Assembly: GCA_040285825.1 (NCBI GenBank)
Contig: JAUPSS010000001.1
Location: forward strand, 1,364,001 to 1,428,000
DNA from: Eukaryota sp. TZLM1-RC
Lineage: Eukaryota; Metamonada: BaSk clade
DNA: 64,000 nucleotides
Direction: 5' to 3'
Part shown: positions 31,346-41,738 of the stretch, in pieces
Numbering within the stretch: the stretch's first letter is position 1
Layout: each line of letters opens with the position of its first letter
Program-made: the position numbers and the translations under genes
The notes under the pieces: generated by a model
The model's input: the letters and a program-made list of their open reading frames with translations, nothing else
Database searches by the model: none
Told to the model about the DNA's origin: nothing

Positions 31346-32150
31346 GATATTGTTGCAGAAACTGTTTTTCATAGTGTACAAAAAACAGGATTTCTGTGTG
31401 TAAAACACCAATCATTAAACAATTGAGGTTCCGGTGACAAAGGTGATGTCTACTGTATCCTTTATTGTTTCAGTCGATATTTTTGTTCATAGAAGAAAAT
31501 ATTGAATTAAATTTTGTAGATGTACTTCAATTCTATAAAATAAAACTATATAAAATAAAACAAAATAAAACTATAAAATATAATAATGATATTGAACATG
31601 CTGAAGAGAATAGAAAAAGCACCGTGTTTTTTTTACTTTTCAATTTTATATAAAAGTACATCTATTTAGTGAAGCTGAATTTTTTTTGAGTCGAGCTATT
31701 TGGATGGAACACTAAAAATAATGTGTTCATTGCACTGAACTATAATGAGTCAATATTGGTGGTGTAACATCTAACAAATGTGAGATAATCAGCCTTGATC
31801 TTGTGCTTTAGACAACTTCAAAAAAAGTGAAGTGTATGTGATAAACTACCGCAAAACAAAAAATAGAAGGTGTAAATGCAAAAAAAGAGCAATGCACTGA
31901 CGACTAGGATGTATCCAAGCTATAAAGTGAGCAAAATCAACGAAGATCATCACATCACAATGGCAGAGAGAACTAAGAAGAGGGTACCATCAATCTGTAT
32001 CTAATCCAGTAGATCATATGTAAGGAGGATATTCTTTCACACAATAAATAATAGAAAAACAGTAGCTGCGATATTACTCCCCCCTGTCATCTACATCAAA
32101 TGACGCACCTAAGTAAGTAAGAATCTAAGACAAGATTTGTGTGAATGAAT
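31346..32150. other. AT-rich spacer upstream of NACA
   Basis: Includes a simple AAAATAAAACTATA-type stretch near 31535-31580. No gene seen. Confidence 0.5.
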
Positions 32151-32192
32151 TGGGATTGAGGAAATCCTCTTTTTGGACTTCCTTCCATTAAA

Positions 32193-32679
32193 ATGTCTTC
32201 TGAACAAGAACGTCAACAAAACCGCAACGAGAAGAAGTGTAGAAAGGCTCTGAGCAAGCTTAACTTACAACCCGTGTCAGAAATGTCACGTGTCGTCATG
32301 AAGCACGGTAAGGACGTATTTTCGATCTTTCCTCTTATTGAAGTACCTCCTTGTGTTTGAAAACTGTGAAGTTTTCAAGTATCCCGAGTCCGATACATAT
32401 GTCATTTTTGGTGCCCCACAAGTCCAGGATCTCAACGCTCAACGTAGATTGCAGAACGCTGAGCAGTACAAAACAGCTGAATCTGCTCCAGAAGAAGACA
32501 AAGAAAAGACGCCTGTTGAAGAAACTGGCCCCGAAAAAGAAGTTGATGTCGGTGATCTCGACCCTGCCGATGTCCAAACAGTAATGGATCAAACACAAAA
32601 GAGCAAGGCTCAGTGTGTTACTGCTCTAAAAGAACATAACGGAGATTTAGTTGATGCCATCATGGCTTTAAGTTCATAG
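32193..32679 (+). CDS. NACA: Nascent polypeptide-associated complex alpha subunit, two exons
   Basis: Exon 1 is 32193-32315 (41 codons), the intron 32316-32343 (28 nt, phase 0), exon 2 32344-32679, giving 152 residues. NAC-alpha pairs with NAC-beta (BTF3) at the ribosome exit tunnel and shields new chains. The NAC domain is seen across the splice junction (LNLQPVSEMSRVVMKHGKD then YLLVFENCEVFKYPESDTY) and continues VIFGAPQVQDLNAQ. After an acidic linker comes the C-terminal UBA domain, DLDPADVQTVMDQTQKSK to GDLVDAIMALSS, typical of alpha subunits. It ends at TAG. Without splicing the frame stops after 56 codons, which supports the intron. Confidence 0.96.
32316..32343 (+). other. 28-nt spliceosomal intron in NACA
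   Basis: Begins GTATTT and ends CTCTTATTGAAG. Splicing joins GGTAAGGAC to TACCTCCTT and restores the NAC domain in frame. Confidence 0.88.
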
Positions 32680-33971
32680 AGCATGGGATGACGTTTTGTT
32701 TCACATCATTAAAGTCTCAGTTATTTTGTTTGCAATCTCATGTATTTTGATGTTGTTTTTTTTACATCTGTACAACACCGATTCACCTATTAACACGTCT
32801 AATCCACATGACACCATTCCTCTTCAAGGTTTACAAAAAAGATCTCTCACAGCTTTATATAAAATGAAACTTTGCTCTGAATTAAACACAACATAACCAA
32901 TCTAGTTCACTTATTCTTTGTAAGTGTTTCCAAACCTACAACAATGTGCCATTGCGTCACTTAAGTAAGTCATGTTAAACCTAAGTTATAACTACCAGTT
33001 TTTTGTGCTTTAATATTAGTTATGTTCTGAAGATAAAATGTTTGTGTACTGTCGTTAACACATTTCATAAATCTGGTAAGCACACAAAAATCTTAAGGTT
33101 TAAATAGAATAAAAACAACAAAACAACATTATGTCATTCACTGTTTGTCATTCCTTCTATTCCAACTGTTCGACTTACATCAATCAAAGAAATAGAGATC
33201 TCAATTTCTCAATGATAAGATAATTTGTCCAATAATGCAAAATCTCTTTACTTAGATGGTGGGTACTGCCAATAAAACCATCGTTGAACTTTGTCTATCT
33301 GAATGTCTTTTTTGCTGCCAAGAGGATATATGTTAGCAGTATGTCAAGATGTGTTAAAGGGTAATAGGATCAACCTTTCTCCTTTAAATCTATATTCTAT
33401 AAAAGTACTCACTAGTGAGAAACCTACAGTTTGAGACAATTGGAAAAGAAAGACCCATGATTGAGGAGAATATGAAACAGAATTTGGCCTGTGGCAACTC
33501 TCTGAAACTACAATGACGTCACAATAGCTGCTATTACATGTGACAATTATTAAACAATCACTGTCATCTGATAAAGAAACAGTGATATATTATCATTAGC
33601 GGTTTCATAAAGGTATTAGAAGACTGTGCAAGTATTAAATGAAATAGAATCAACAATATTGCAACCATATAAGTTTGACAGACTTCTGTCTTAGAGATCT
33701 TGAGATCATTGTTCTGTGAAGATAACATTCCATGATAAACTTTGGGCACTACAAATCGAAGAAACTATCAAATTTTAAAGTCTCAATCTTTCATTCTGTG
33801 TAATGTAGTGAAGTGAAACAGTGTTGTCTGTTCAACAATAGATTAAGATATTTCCATATAGTTCTTCTAAAACTGTAGAATATTCTACACTACCATATTT
33901 TGCTATTTTGTACAGCTTCAATTAAAAAACCGTCACCATAAGTTAACATCAATTTTGTAGTTGTCCATTTG
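32680..33971. other. Spacer downstream of NACA, no gene seen
   Basis: AT-rich with no supported frame or shared repeat. Confidence 0.55.
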
Positions 33972-34114
33972 TGATGCTGTTGGGCAGAAATACCAAAGAT
34001 GAAAAGAAGACAAAAGAGGCTATATTAATCAAGATACTTGTTCTTGAACAAGTGGCACGTCATCACGTGAATTACTCATCTGTCTACCAGCCTAGTTGAT
34101 CAGTAGGCACAACA
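33972..34114 (-). repeat. Solo LTR of the gag-only family (143 bp)
   Basis: On the minus strand it runs from TGTTGTGCC to AGCATCA and is about 80% identical to the LTR at 29951-30092. TTTG stands on both sides (33968-33971 and 34115-34118), a 4-bp target duplication. The palindrome (34036-34053) and the TGACGT next to it are intact. Solo LTRs form by recombination between the two LTRs of an inserted element. Confidence 0.85.
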
Positions 34115-34118
34115 TTTG

Positions 34119-35363
34119 CAATTATGATGTATCAAGGACATTTGTTACTGTGAAGGTGTGCACAAACGAAAATACACTGAGTGGCTTTGTTTATGCGTAA
34201 TATTTGTCCTTATTTATGATATTCTAACAGAAAAATTATCAGTTGATGTTGTACAATGAGGGTTTTGAAAAATAATTACCTGTTCAAAAACAATGGACAG
34301 ACAGCAAGCAACAATGTATTTAATATGAGCTTATTTTAGTCAATATTAATTTATGTTTGTTTTTCTCAACTTATTTGAGTCTTTTATTTGGTCAAATTGG
34401 CTCAACGTTTTGCCTGAGGATTTGGTGTAATGATTTAGTATCATGCTAAATGAATTTGTTTACGCCAAATTTCACTCAATCCTGGTTTCAAATATTGAAG
34501 CAGGAGTGTTGCACAGAGCAGTATGCTCCATATTACCGATGTCAATGTGTTCAACAAAATACGTATGTCTTGTCGTGTGCTTCTTTTGATAAATTAAATG
34601 TCTACGGTCTGTGGTCATCATGATGTTTGTTCAAGTATTGATTGATTCTTGAGCTCATTAATCAACCACGTTCTATACCAGATGGCTCATTTGGGAAACA
34701 GGCAACATGTATTATGTTTGTTACAGTAGATTGACTTGAAGACGTAGTTGAAGATGTTATCACACGTATACGAATTATGAAATTTTTTTGTCGCAAGCGT
34801 AGACATAAATTTATGCAAAACTCATCAAAACTTAATTCATATTGCAACTTGACATAAGGAATCTTTCCCCAAGTGATCTTGTCAATTCACTTTTTAGTAA
34901 ATACATCACCAAACACTACCACATACTTTTCAAGCAAAGATTCATCATCTTTCAGTTGGAGGTACATCTAATGTGATCATTCCCTACCCTCTTTTTTCAA
35001 ATGTTGTGTTTTCTGTTCACCGATCACACATGGATTCTCTTCAGCAAGCTCTTCATTTTTCAATCCTTAGCAAAGGGAAAACCTGCTCGTCTCTTGGCTA
35101 CCCCTCAACCTCTGAAAGGTTAAAATTTGGTCGTTCATAAACTGGTAAATTCAGTAAATCAAGTAATAAAAATAAAGTAAACTGTCAACGTATACTCTCT
35201 CACACATCTATGGGTAAAAACATTGCAAAGTCAAGCATCATTCTTTCCTTCCCCGACTTTACATCTCTTGTCCTTACAACTGATTATTTATACAGGGCCT
35301 GAATCATTACGTATCATCATTGAAGTTTTTTAGATTACAATCAATTCTAGCGTAATGGCAACT
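34119..35363. other. AT-rich spacer, no gene seen
   Basis: No supported frame, RNA gene or shared repeat on either strand. Confidence 0.55.
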
Positions 35364-35453
35364 GTTGGGGTTAGGATTAGGGTTACTTTCATTTAGGGTT
35401 AGTTAGATCTAGGATTAGGGTTTCTTTCATTTAGAGTTAGTTAGGGTTATGGT
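35364..35453 (+). repeat. Interstitial TTAGGG-rich tract
   Basis: Contains several GTTAGG/TTAGGG words. Two copies of a 38-bp unit start TAGGATTAGGG at 35372 and 35410, followed by further AGTTAGGGTTATGG. It is degenerate and isolated in spacer DNA. Confidence 0.6.
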
Positions 35454-35750
35454 TTTTCTACCAAATATTGAGAGAAATTCTCTTTATTTTGAGTCTCCGC
35501 TTTTAAATACATAAACGACTGATTAATCATCAATCAATCAGTTTTTGACTGTTTGAGGTCGCTTAAGGTCAAGAAAGATCTGATGACGTGTATCCGTATA
35601 GTCTACATGCATTTGGCTTGTATATCTGGCTAGTATTTTGCTCTCTCATTTTGGGATTTCAGATTACTCAAAAAAATAGTCAGTAAACTATGTCTAGGAT
35701 GCATTAATTTACAAAGTAGTGGTGGATTCACCCCTACAAAAAATAAAAAT

Positions 35751-35761
35751 AATAATTAAAT
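35751..35761 (+). repeat. Target-site duplication of LINE copy E, left side
   Basis: AATAATTAAAT here and at 38524-38534 flank the element. Confidence 0.6.
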
Positions 35762-35887
35762 TTTTTTTTAAAAAAACTGGAATATTTATTGAGATAAAAA
35801 TAACCATCTAGAATTCAATATCCTCCAAACAAGCGTCACTATTACTGAACCTACTCACAGCATTACGTTCATATTCTACACCAATAG

Positions 35888-37192
35888 CTAAAAGTGCCTT
35901 TGAAAGCATTGTTGGAATAGACTTGAAAATGCAAAAACAATTCTATTTAACCAGAAAGTGGAATTCATTGTTTTACCAGACCTATTCAGTAACACTTTTT
36001 TGAAATTTTCAAAAAAGTGCAACCCTGAAGGTCCAATATTGCCAAAAAGAGAAATTGCAAACGGCACAAACTGATATTTCACATGTTCCACACTACCTAA
36101 CTGTGCCAAAGGTTCTTCATATTTTTTTATCTTCTTTTTTTCGGCGTTAGATAACGGCGAATCAGCAGAATACACTAAACGAGCAGCAGAATTTTTGCAA
36201 ACATCAACTGAGACAACATCTACAACATTGAGAACACCATCGATCCCTGGAGCTTCTAAATCTGCCCTTCTTTTACCAAAGGAATCATCAGTTTGATCTG
36301 AAGACAGCTTACGTACTAATGGCTCAATAAATGCCTCTATATTGAAACTTTTGCACATGTCATATAATTGATCACGAACTGAGTCATGAACAATTGAGCG
36401 ATAAGTTATAAAATACTTACAGTTTAAAATATGGGAAAGCGTAACAACATTCTTGCAGCGACAAATTAAATCATTTGGTAAAGAACAAGGCCATAGAAAA
36501 CATCTCATTCTCATTGCAGTGGTCCATTGGTGATCATTAAGTAGAAGGCCATAAATGATGGGAATTTGGGAGATTAGGCAACTTGAGCAACTGTCTTCAA
36601 GATCAATCAAAAAGTTTGCAAAAACGGGATTTTTTTCTTTAGCCCAGCTAAGACGTACAATATAATCCAAGTTTTCTAAAACTTTCAAGATTTTTTCCGC
36701 AATTTTGCAAAAGTCAGTGGTAAGGAGAGCAAGCTTCTTGGAGGAAGTTCCACAATATCAGAGGGGAAATATTTAGACCAAATATTGGATGAAAGAGTTT
36801 CAATTTCCTGTTGCAAAGAAATCAGATAAGAGCTGCCACAATTTTCAATGAGATCAATTTTTTCAGGAAAACGATTCACAAATTCATAAATAAAATTCTT
36901 TCCACCTCCAATAAAGGCAGCTTTACAGAGGTAGCTTGATTTATGAAAATCAACACCACCAAAATTTGTACGACTAAAAATGTGGCTTCGTAACTGAGAT
37001 GCATCAATTTCCAATAATTTTGTTAAAAATTGGTTCTTTGTTCATTAAAAATGCGACAAAACTCCAAAGAATTTGATGGTGATGTTGATCTCAAAATATG
37101 AGTAAATTTTCCAGAATAACAGATTTTTAGGAAAAAGAATTTTAAATGTTTCTCAATATTTAAATTTTCTATTGATTCTAATTCATTTCCAA
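35888..37192 (-). pseudogene. C-terminal half of LINE E: thumb, zinc finger, endonuclease
   Basis: Three frames follow each other. 37192-37023 holds the thumb (IEKHLKFFFLKICYSGKFTH). 37014-36685 continues it (GGVDFHKSSYLCKAAFIGGG). 36688-35888 contains the C-terminal zinc finger (CRCKNVVTLSHILNCKYF, with both Cys pairs and the His) and the restriction-like endonuclease: KRRADLEAPGID, NVVDVVSVDVC and KKKIKKYEEPL, matching the R2-type PD-D-K..KY arrangement. This is the best-preserved endonuclease of the seven copies: its 266 residues are open and all expected motif residues are seen. The ORF ends TGA after FQQCFQRHF. No RT active site remains upstream. Confidence 0.8.
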
Positions 37193-37484
37193 ATAGAAAC
37201 AACTGAAAAAATGAAACCATTACCATTAAAAACTGGAAAAGTTCATTCTCAGAGTTGTGGTAAATGTCGTCAACCGGGACATAACGTTAAAACATGTCCC
37301 CAAATAAAACATGAACAATTAAAAGCTCGTGCTGCATCTGCTGATTTGAAACAATCACTCTTTTCGTTACCCATAAATGATGATAATGCTGATCAAGAAA
37401 TACCAGCAATAGTACCTGTAAATTTATTCATTGATTCTCCGAATAATAAGTGTATATTTTGTACCAAAGATTTGGGCATTAATT
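37193..37484 (+). pseudogene. Inverted N-terminal fragment of a related LINE
   Basis: The frame carries a CCHC knuckle (CGKCRQPGHNVKTC) and the following QLKARAASADL segment. These are homologous to, but clearly diverged from, the N-terminus of LINE E (CSKCRKSGHNIATC, KLNARAATADL). It ends with a second Cys pair (CIFC). It lies in opposite orientation inside LINE E. Confidence 0.75.
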
Positions 37485-37499
37485 CATTGTTGGAATAGA

Positions 37500-38439
37500 C
37501 TTGAAAATGCAAAAAAACAATGTCCAACAGCTGATTTGATCATGTCAAAATTCAACAAAGATGGCCCAGGAGCTTTTCCAGTAGGCATTTGCTGAATCAG
37601 TTTCAATACCTCAGAAGCATTGACAGGATTTTGCAGCCAATAATCAACTGAATCTGGTTTAGTACAATGAAAATTTTCTTCCGGATGAAGATGATTCAAT
37701 TGGAACAATGTGCTTTCATTACATTCAGCTAAATCAGAAGAAAATAAACATTGTTTTGCAGATCCAAAACGTCCTTTTAAAGCTAATTTTCTCACTAATT
37801 TTTCTTTCGAAAAAACATTTTTTTTAAAATTTGATTTTTTTCGATAAAAGTTTTTATCTTTTTCAGAAAAATTTCCAAATAGGCGTAACATCCCATAATC
37901 CTTTACGGACATTTTCAGTAAAGGCACGAAGAACAACAGCAAAAGGTATCGAAGCCAACGGACTAAGCTGAGCAGGAACACGAATGGGACAACGTAGCTG
38001 ATCAGCAGCAACACAGGAATCACAAAAAAGTAAAGGTCGACCAGAATCATTGACAGCAACAAGCTTTCGACAAAAAACACATTTTTTTTTCATCCTTTTG
38101 ATCTTCTTTGATAGGAGTGTTATCGGGAATCTCACTTAAAAATTCATTTTTAGGATTGTGTGATAACGAAAAATTTAAATCAGCAGTTGCAGCACGAGCA
38201 TTCAGTTTTTCCTTTTGAATAAGCGGACAAGTTGCAATGTTATGTCCGGATTTTCGACATTTACTACATTTGCGGCGGGGTTTAGAAAAATTTTCATTTA
38301 AATTTTTTTCCAATGATTTTCTAGCATGGAGTGACAGGTGGGGAGAATGAGAACGATTGGTGGTTGAGGAGGTTGGTTTGTCAAGATCACGTTCGGTACT
38401 TTTTGCAGTCCAGTCAGTATCACTGAGAGTGTCTGACAT
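37500..38439 (-). pseudogene. N-terminal half of LINE E: two zinc fingers and start of RT
   Basis: Starting at ATG 38439 the frame shows a Ser/Thr-rich lead, a CCHC knuckle (CSKCRKSGHNIATC) and KLNARAATADL. After a frameshift at a ten-T run near 38085 comes a four-Cys finger (CVFCRKLV ... LLFCDSC). After another shift near 37890 it reads on to GKAPGPSLLNFDMIK, the conserved entry motif of non-LTR reverse transcriptases. The frame then jumps at 37515 into 31 bp that also occur near the 3' end of the element. Two N-terminal zinc fingers ahead of RT resemble R2-group proteins, where they contribute to target binding; here the first is of the retroviral knuckle type. Confidence 0.75.
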
Positions 38440-38534
38440 TAAGACTGGAGGAATTCAATCGAACCGACAATAGGACGTCAAGTTAAGAAAAAGGAGGACG
38501 TTGAAAGTGAGTGAGAGAAAAAAAATAATTAAAT

Positions 38535-39059
38535 AAAAACAATAAAAATCAGAATCACGAAGGAAATATAAAATACAACGAGGCAGCCTGTATCTGTTAC
38601 AGAGAAATAGACATGATGTTTCCGCACTTTGAGATTTGAGCAGGGCAAAATTGAACGATTGTTTCTGACACTTACTACAGCTTCTCTCTGTGGTCTCAAG
38701 TGGCCAGAAGAATAGAGTTGGTCATTGTGCAAAATAATCATTAAGGTTTCGAAGGAATGAGTCCAAGACATGTAAAATGTGATCGTTGTTTTAAAATTGG
38801 TTCCATGTTGATGGTTAACTTTTCCACTTCAAGTTGCCATCTATCTACCGTACAGTCAGACTATCAGATTGCCAGTGTCTGTTTGCTGCACAAATGTCAG
38901 CAAGAAGAAAACAGAAATTGTTTAAGTTTTTCTATTGTCTGCTAAAATCTGTTCATGCATCTTCTTAATCTTTGCTGAACCAAAATATGTTTGAGTCAAT
39001 GAGAAGACAACCAACTCGAGGCTACGGACTGTTTTTAAAGGATTTTAAGATTAATCAAT
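38535..39059. other. Spacer between LINE E and the solo LTR
   Basis: No supported gene or shared repeat. Confidence 0.5.
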
Positions 39060-39063
39060 GTAG

Positions 39064-39218
39064 TGTTAGCCTTGGATAATATTTATAATAGTTTATTTAT
39101 AGTTTATTAATAGTATTTGTATCATTGCGCCCATGCGCTTAAGTTTAGGGAAATCCTTATTTCCTTGTAATAAATTACTCTACATTCAGGTATAATGTCT
39201 AACCCCCGCAGATCATCA
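39064..39218 (+). repeat. Solo LTR of the tandem gypsy family (155 bp)
   Basis: Runs TGTTAGCC to GATCATCA, the same length and ends as 6662-6816 with a few substitutions. GTAG on both sides (39060-39063 and 39219-39222) is a 4-bp target duplication. It shows that this family was active at another site. Confidence 0.9.
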
Positions 39219-39222
39219 GTAG

Positions 39223-40111
39223 TTGATTTATAATGAAGCAAACCACACCCAAATAATCCAAATTTAAATGATTTTCGTACCAACCATCTTAAATGATTCC
39301 AAAGTGATCATTTATCAAATTGGACAAAAGACATTTTGTGGTGTTGTTGGAATTATCAAGAAATTTTACCAGTAATACTACTCTGACGAGTTCACGAAAC
39401 TAAAGAATGTTTATTTACTGAAATACGGGCTAACTATATTGATAGGTCAAAACTCACGCTCATAAATGCACAACACTACCATTTTTCTTCTTGTGACTGT
39501 TTTATTTCTTATGAGCATCACTTTAGTTTTTTTGTAAAAAGTTTAATGTTATCAATGTTGATGTTCCCTAAGACTCTTAGCGCTGTTCATGATGCTGGAC
39601 TATGTGTGCAATGTGGATGATCCATCCAGAGTTAGTTTTTCGTCTTCGAACCTCTCCACATACACTTTTCCATGTCTCAAGGTGGTAGTCATTAAAAAGC
39701 AAAATTAACCCAGGCCTCACAAAGTTATTGGTTGACATTAAATATGGGAATTTTTATATTCGAAGTTTTATAATTCGTTCATATTGACAATACTGGTGAA
39801 TGTATTGATGATGGAATTTCTCTTGCTAATCAATACGTACTGCTATTGATTGGGAAATACAATTCCTTCAGTTGGGTATTTGAAATCGGACAATTTGATG
39901 GTAAAATTATAGAAAGTTTCCAAAAAGAAAACAAGAACCTTTAACTTCTTGATAGTTGTTTGTTTTGATTCCATCATTTCGCATCCTGCTAAGCCCTCTA
40001 GAAATGTATTTGGTATAGGATCAACACATTTGCAAGTTAAGGATAGTATCAACTAAGTTCTATTGTACTGAGTTAATACGACCAAAATGTTCTAGAAAAT
40101 GAGCAGAAATT
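39223..40111. other. Spacer, no gene seen
   Basis: AT-rich, no supported frame. Confidence 0.5.
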
Positions 40112-40920
40112 TTAAAGCATAAGTTCTAACTTTAATGAAATATGTTTTTGTTCCACAACTTCGTTTAATACCGTTTTGTTAAATGCTAAAGGCGACCCTT
40201 TGAGAACCACCGGGTGGTCTAGGAGTCTCTCTCTTATGCTTCTGACCCAATCAGGTGGCCCTTTTCCCCCTGGGTTGTGATAAAAGGACTGACAACTGGT
40301 GTCATTCTGACTTCCGGAGCTTTCGCACACTGTAAATGACGAACAGCTTCAGTCAAATTATTACAGATGGCTTAGTTGCATGGAAGCTCAACTTCTAACA
40401 TGGTAGTCTTCTTTGACTGTCAATCTTGGAAAGGATGCCTTCTGCCGTTCTCAATGATGCATCCGTTTCTGTGCAACTATTTGGTTGGTACGAGCAACGT
40501 CATGCTTACATTATTGATCTGTGTAACCAACAAGTAGGTGACCCTGCTAAATTCCAGACCCTCTTGGTAGATAGTGTCCTCCAACTGAACACTGAAGCAA
40601 TGGCCATCATTGTCTCCGCCGGCCGTTGTAATTTGTCGTTTCTCGAGAATATGGCGAGTTAAACAATGAAAAGATATGCTCTGGCTCCCTCCTCCAGCAA
40701 GCTTCTATCCAGACTTCATTTCATTAAGCCAACACCCAGACACTTCTTACGCTTAAACCCAAACCAACAACTTCTGAGGAAATTCAAACTTTTCAACAAA
40801 AAGAACTTTGCCACATATACCATTGCTTTGGATCGTCTATCACTAGGAGCAACTTTCTCAACAGCCCCCAAGAACACTCAAAATCGCCCCATAACCAGGG
40901 CAATCTATTTTTAGATCATG
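40112..40920 (+). other. GC-richer island with short frames, possible retroelement gag relic
   Basis: Base composition rises here to near that of the gypsy elements. A 76-codon frame from ATG 40435 (MPSAVLNDASVSVQLFGWY to FLENMAS) ends at TAA 40662. Downstream, two overlapping frames to 40916 are possible, one containing FQQKELCHIYHCF, which hints at a gag zinc-binding end. On the minus strand 40330-40112 is open for 72 codons (PGGKGPPDWVRSIRERLL). None matches a family I know. The composition and the split frames suggest a decayed mobile element; a small host gene cannot be excluded. Confidence 0.3.
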
Positions 40921-41475
40921 ATGGTGTTGTGCATCGATGTTTTTCCCCACCACATTGTTCCCTTTTTGTTATTTACTCATAACTACTTTTATCTTATAAA
41001 ACTATAACTGATGTCTCTGTTCTCTTCAAGAGAATCAGATGTGGTCATACACTGAAACTGTTCTACATGTTCTAATATTGTGACCATGCTGACTACAACG
41101 TCCTTATCTTCTCCTCCTTGAATGAGAGTGTTTTTTACGGCGACCAAGGAGAACCAGACACACAGTTGCAATTGCTGGGGACTTATAGAAGACCAAATTG
41201 TTGGGATGACATTTAAATGATACAGTGTTACCAGTCAGAAGCAAAGAAACGGTTAAAGAAACCATATAACAATTGAGGAAAAGTTACTCAACCTGTAGAG
41301 CTGCTGCTTTCTGCTCGAAGACAGAAGGTGGGCGTCTATTGAGTTCAACAGGGCAACTTTTACGTGCTGTATTGGAGGAGCTTGAGGTATTTCTGGTTTG
41401 GAGAAGTTACTCTTAACGAGGAAGTCGTGCAACCTTCTGTGTTTTGCTAATGCTGTTATTACCATAAAACTGTTT
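40921..41475. other. Spacer, no gene seen
   Basis: Short frames only, none supported. Confidence 0.45.
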
Positions 41476-41539
41476 TTAATACAGTATGATTGTCAAGAAG
41501 TTGGTCCAGTAGCGGTTCTTATTGTTCATCTCTAATTGG

Positions 41540-41660
41540 GAAGTATTATGTTTCCGGTTCGGTTTACGGTCCTTAATCTTGTGGAACCTGAACTGGTTAG
41601 GTTCACGTAATTCACGAACCTGAACCAGTTCGAACCAATCCGAACCGATTGAAAAAATTG
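41540..41660. repeat. GAACC-rich tract beside the hAT relic
   Basis: The words GAACC, GGTTC and their neighbours recur about ten times in both orientations (for example cctgaaccagttcgaacc). A shorter similar cluster occurs at 42865-42920 on the other side of the transposase relic. Subterminal clusters of short repeats are typical of hAT elements. Confidence 0.45.
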
Positions 41661-41738
41661 GTATACCATTTATTTTGAGAAACTCATCAAAAACTCGAAA
41701 TACATTAAAAGTAAAGGGTGGATGAGCACAATTCAAAA

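Larger units (their letters stand above)
35762..38523 (-). mobile_element. R2-like LINE copy E, with its own 5' end but internally rearranged
   Basis: The element is bounded by an 11-bp direct repeat (AATAATTAAAT). Its 3' end (35762, minus strand) has AATAAA followed by an A run; its 5' end (38523) has an untranslated leader of about 84 bp before the first ATG. The N-terminal part (38439-37500) and C-terminal part (37192-35888) are both minus strand, but between them lie 293 bp of a second, diverged N-terminal region on the plus strand (37193-37485), and most of the reverse transcriptase is absent. It therefore shows the whole layout of the family except the catalytic RT core. Confidence 0.75.

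Noticed and set aside
41476-41736. 86-codon minus-strand frame after the hAT relic
   Set aside because: Its sequence is made of the GAACC-type repeats and reads as low-complexity; it is better explained as the subterminal part of the transposon.
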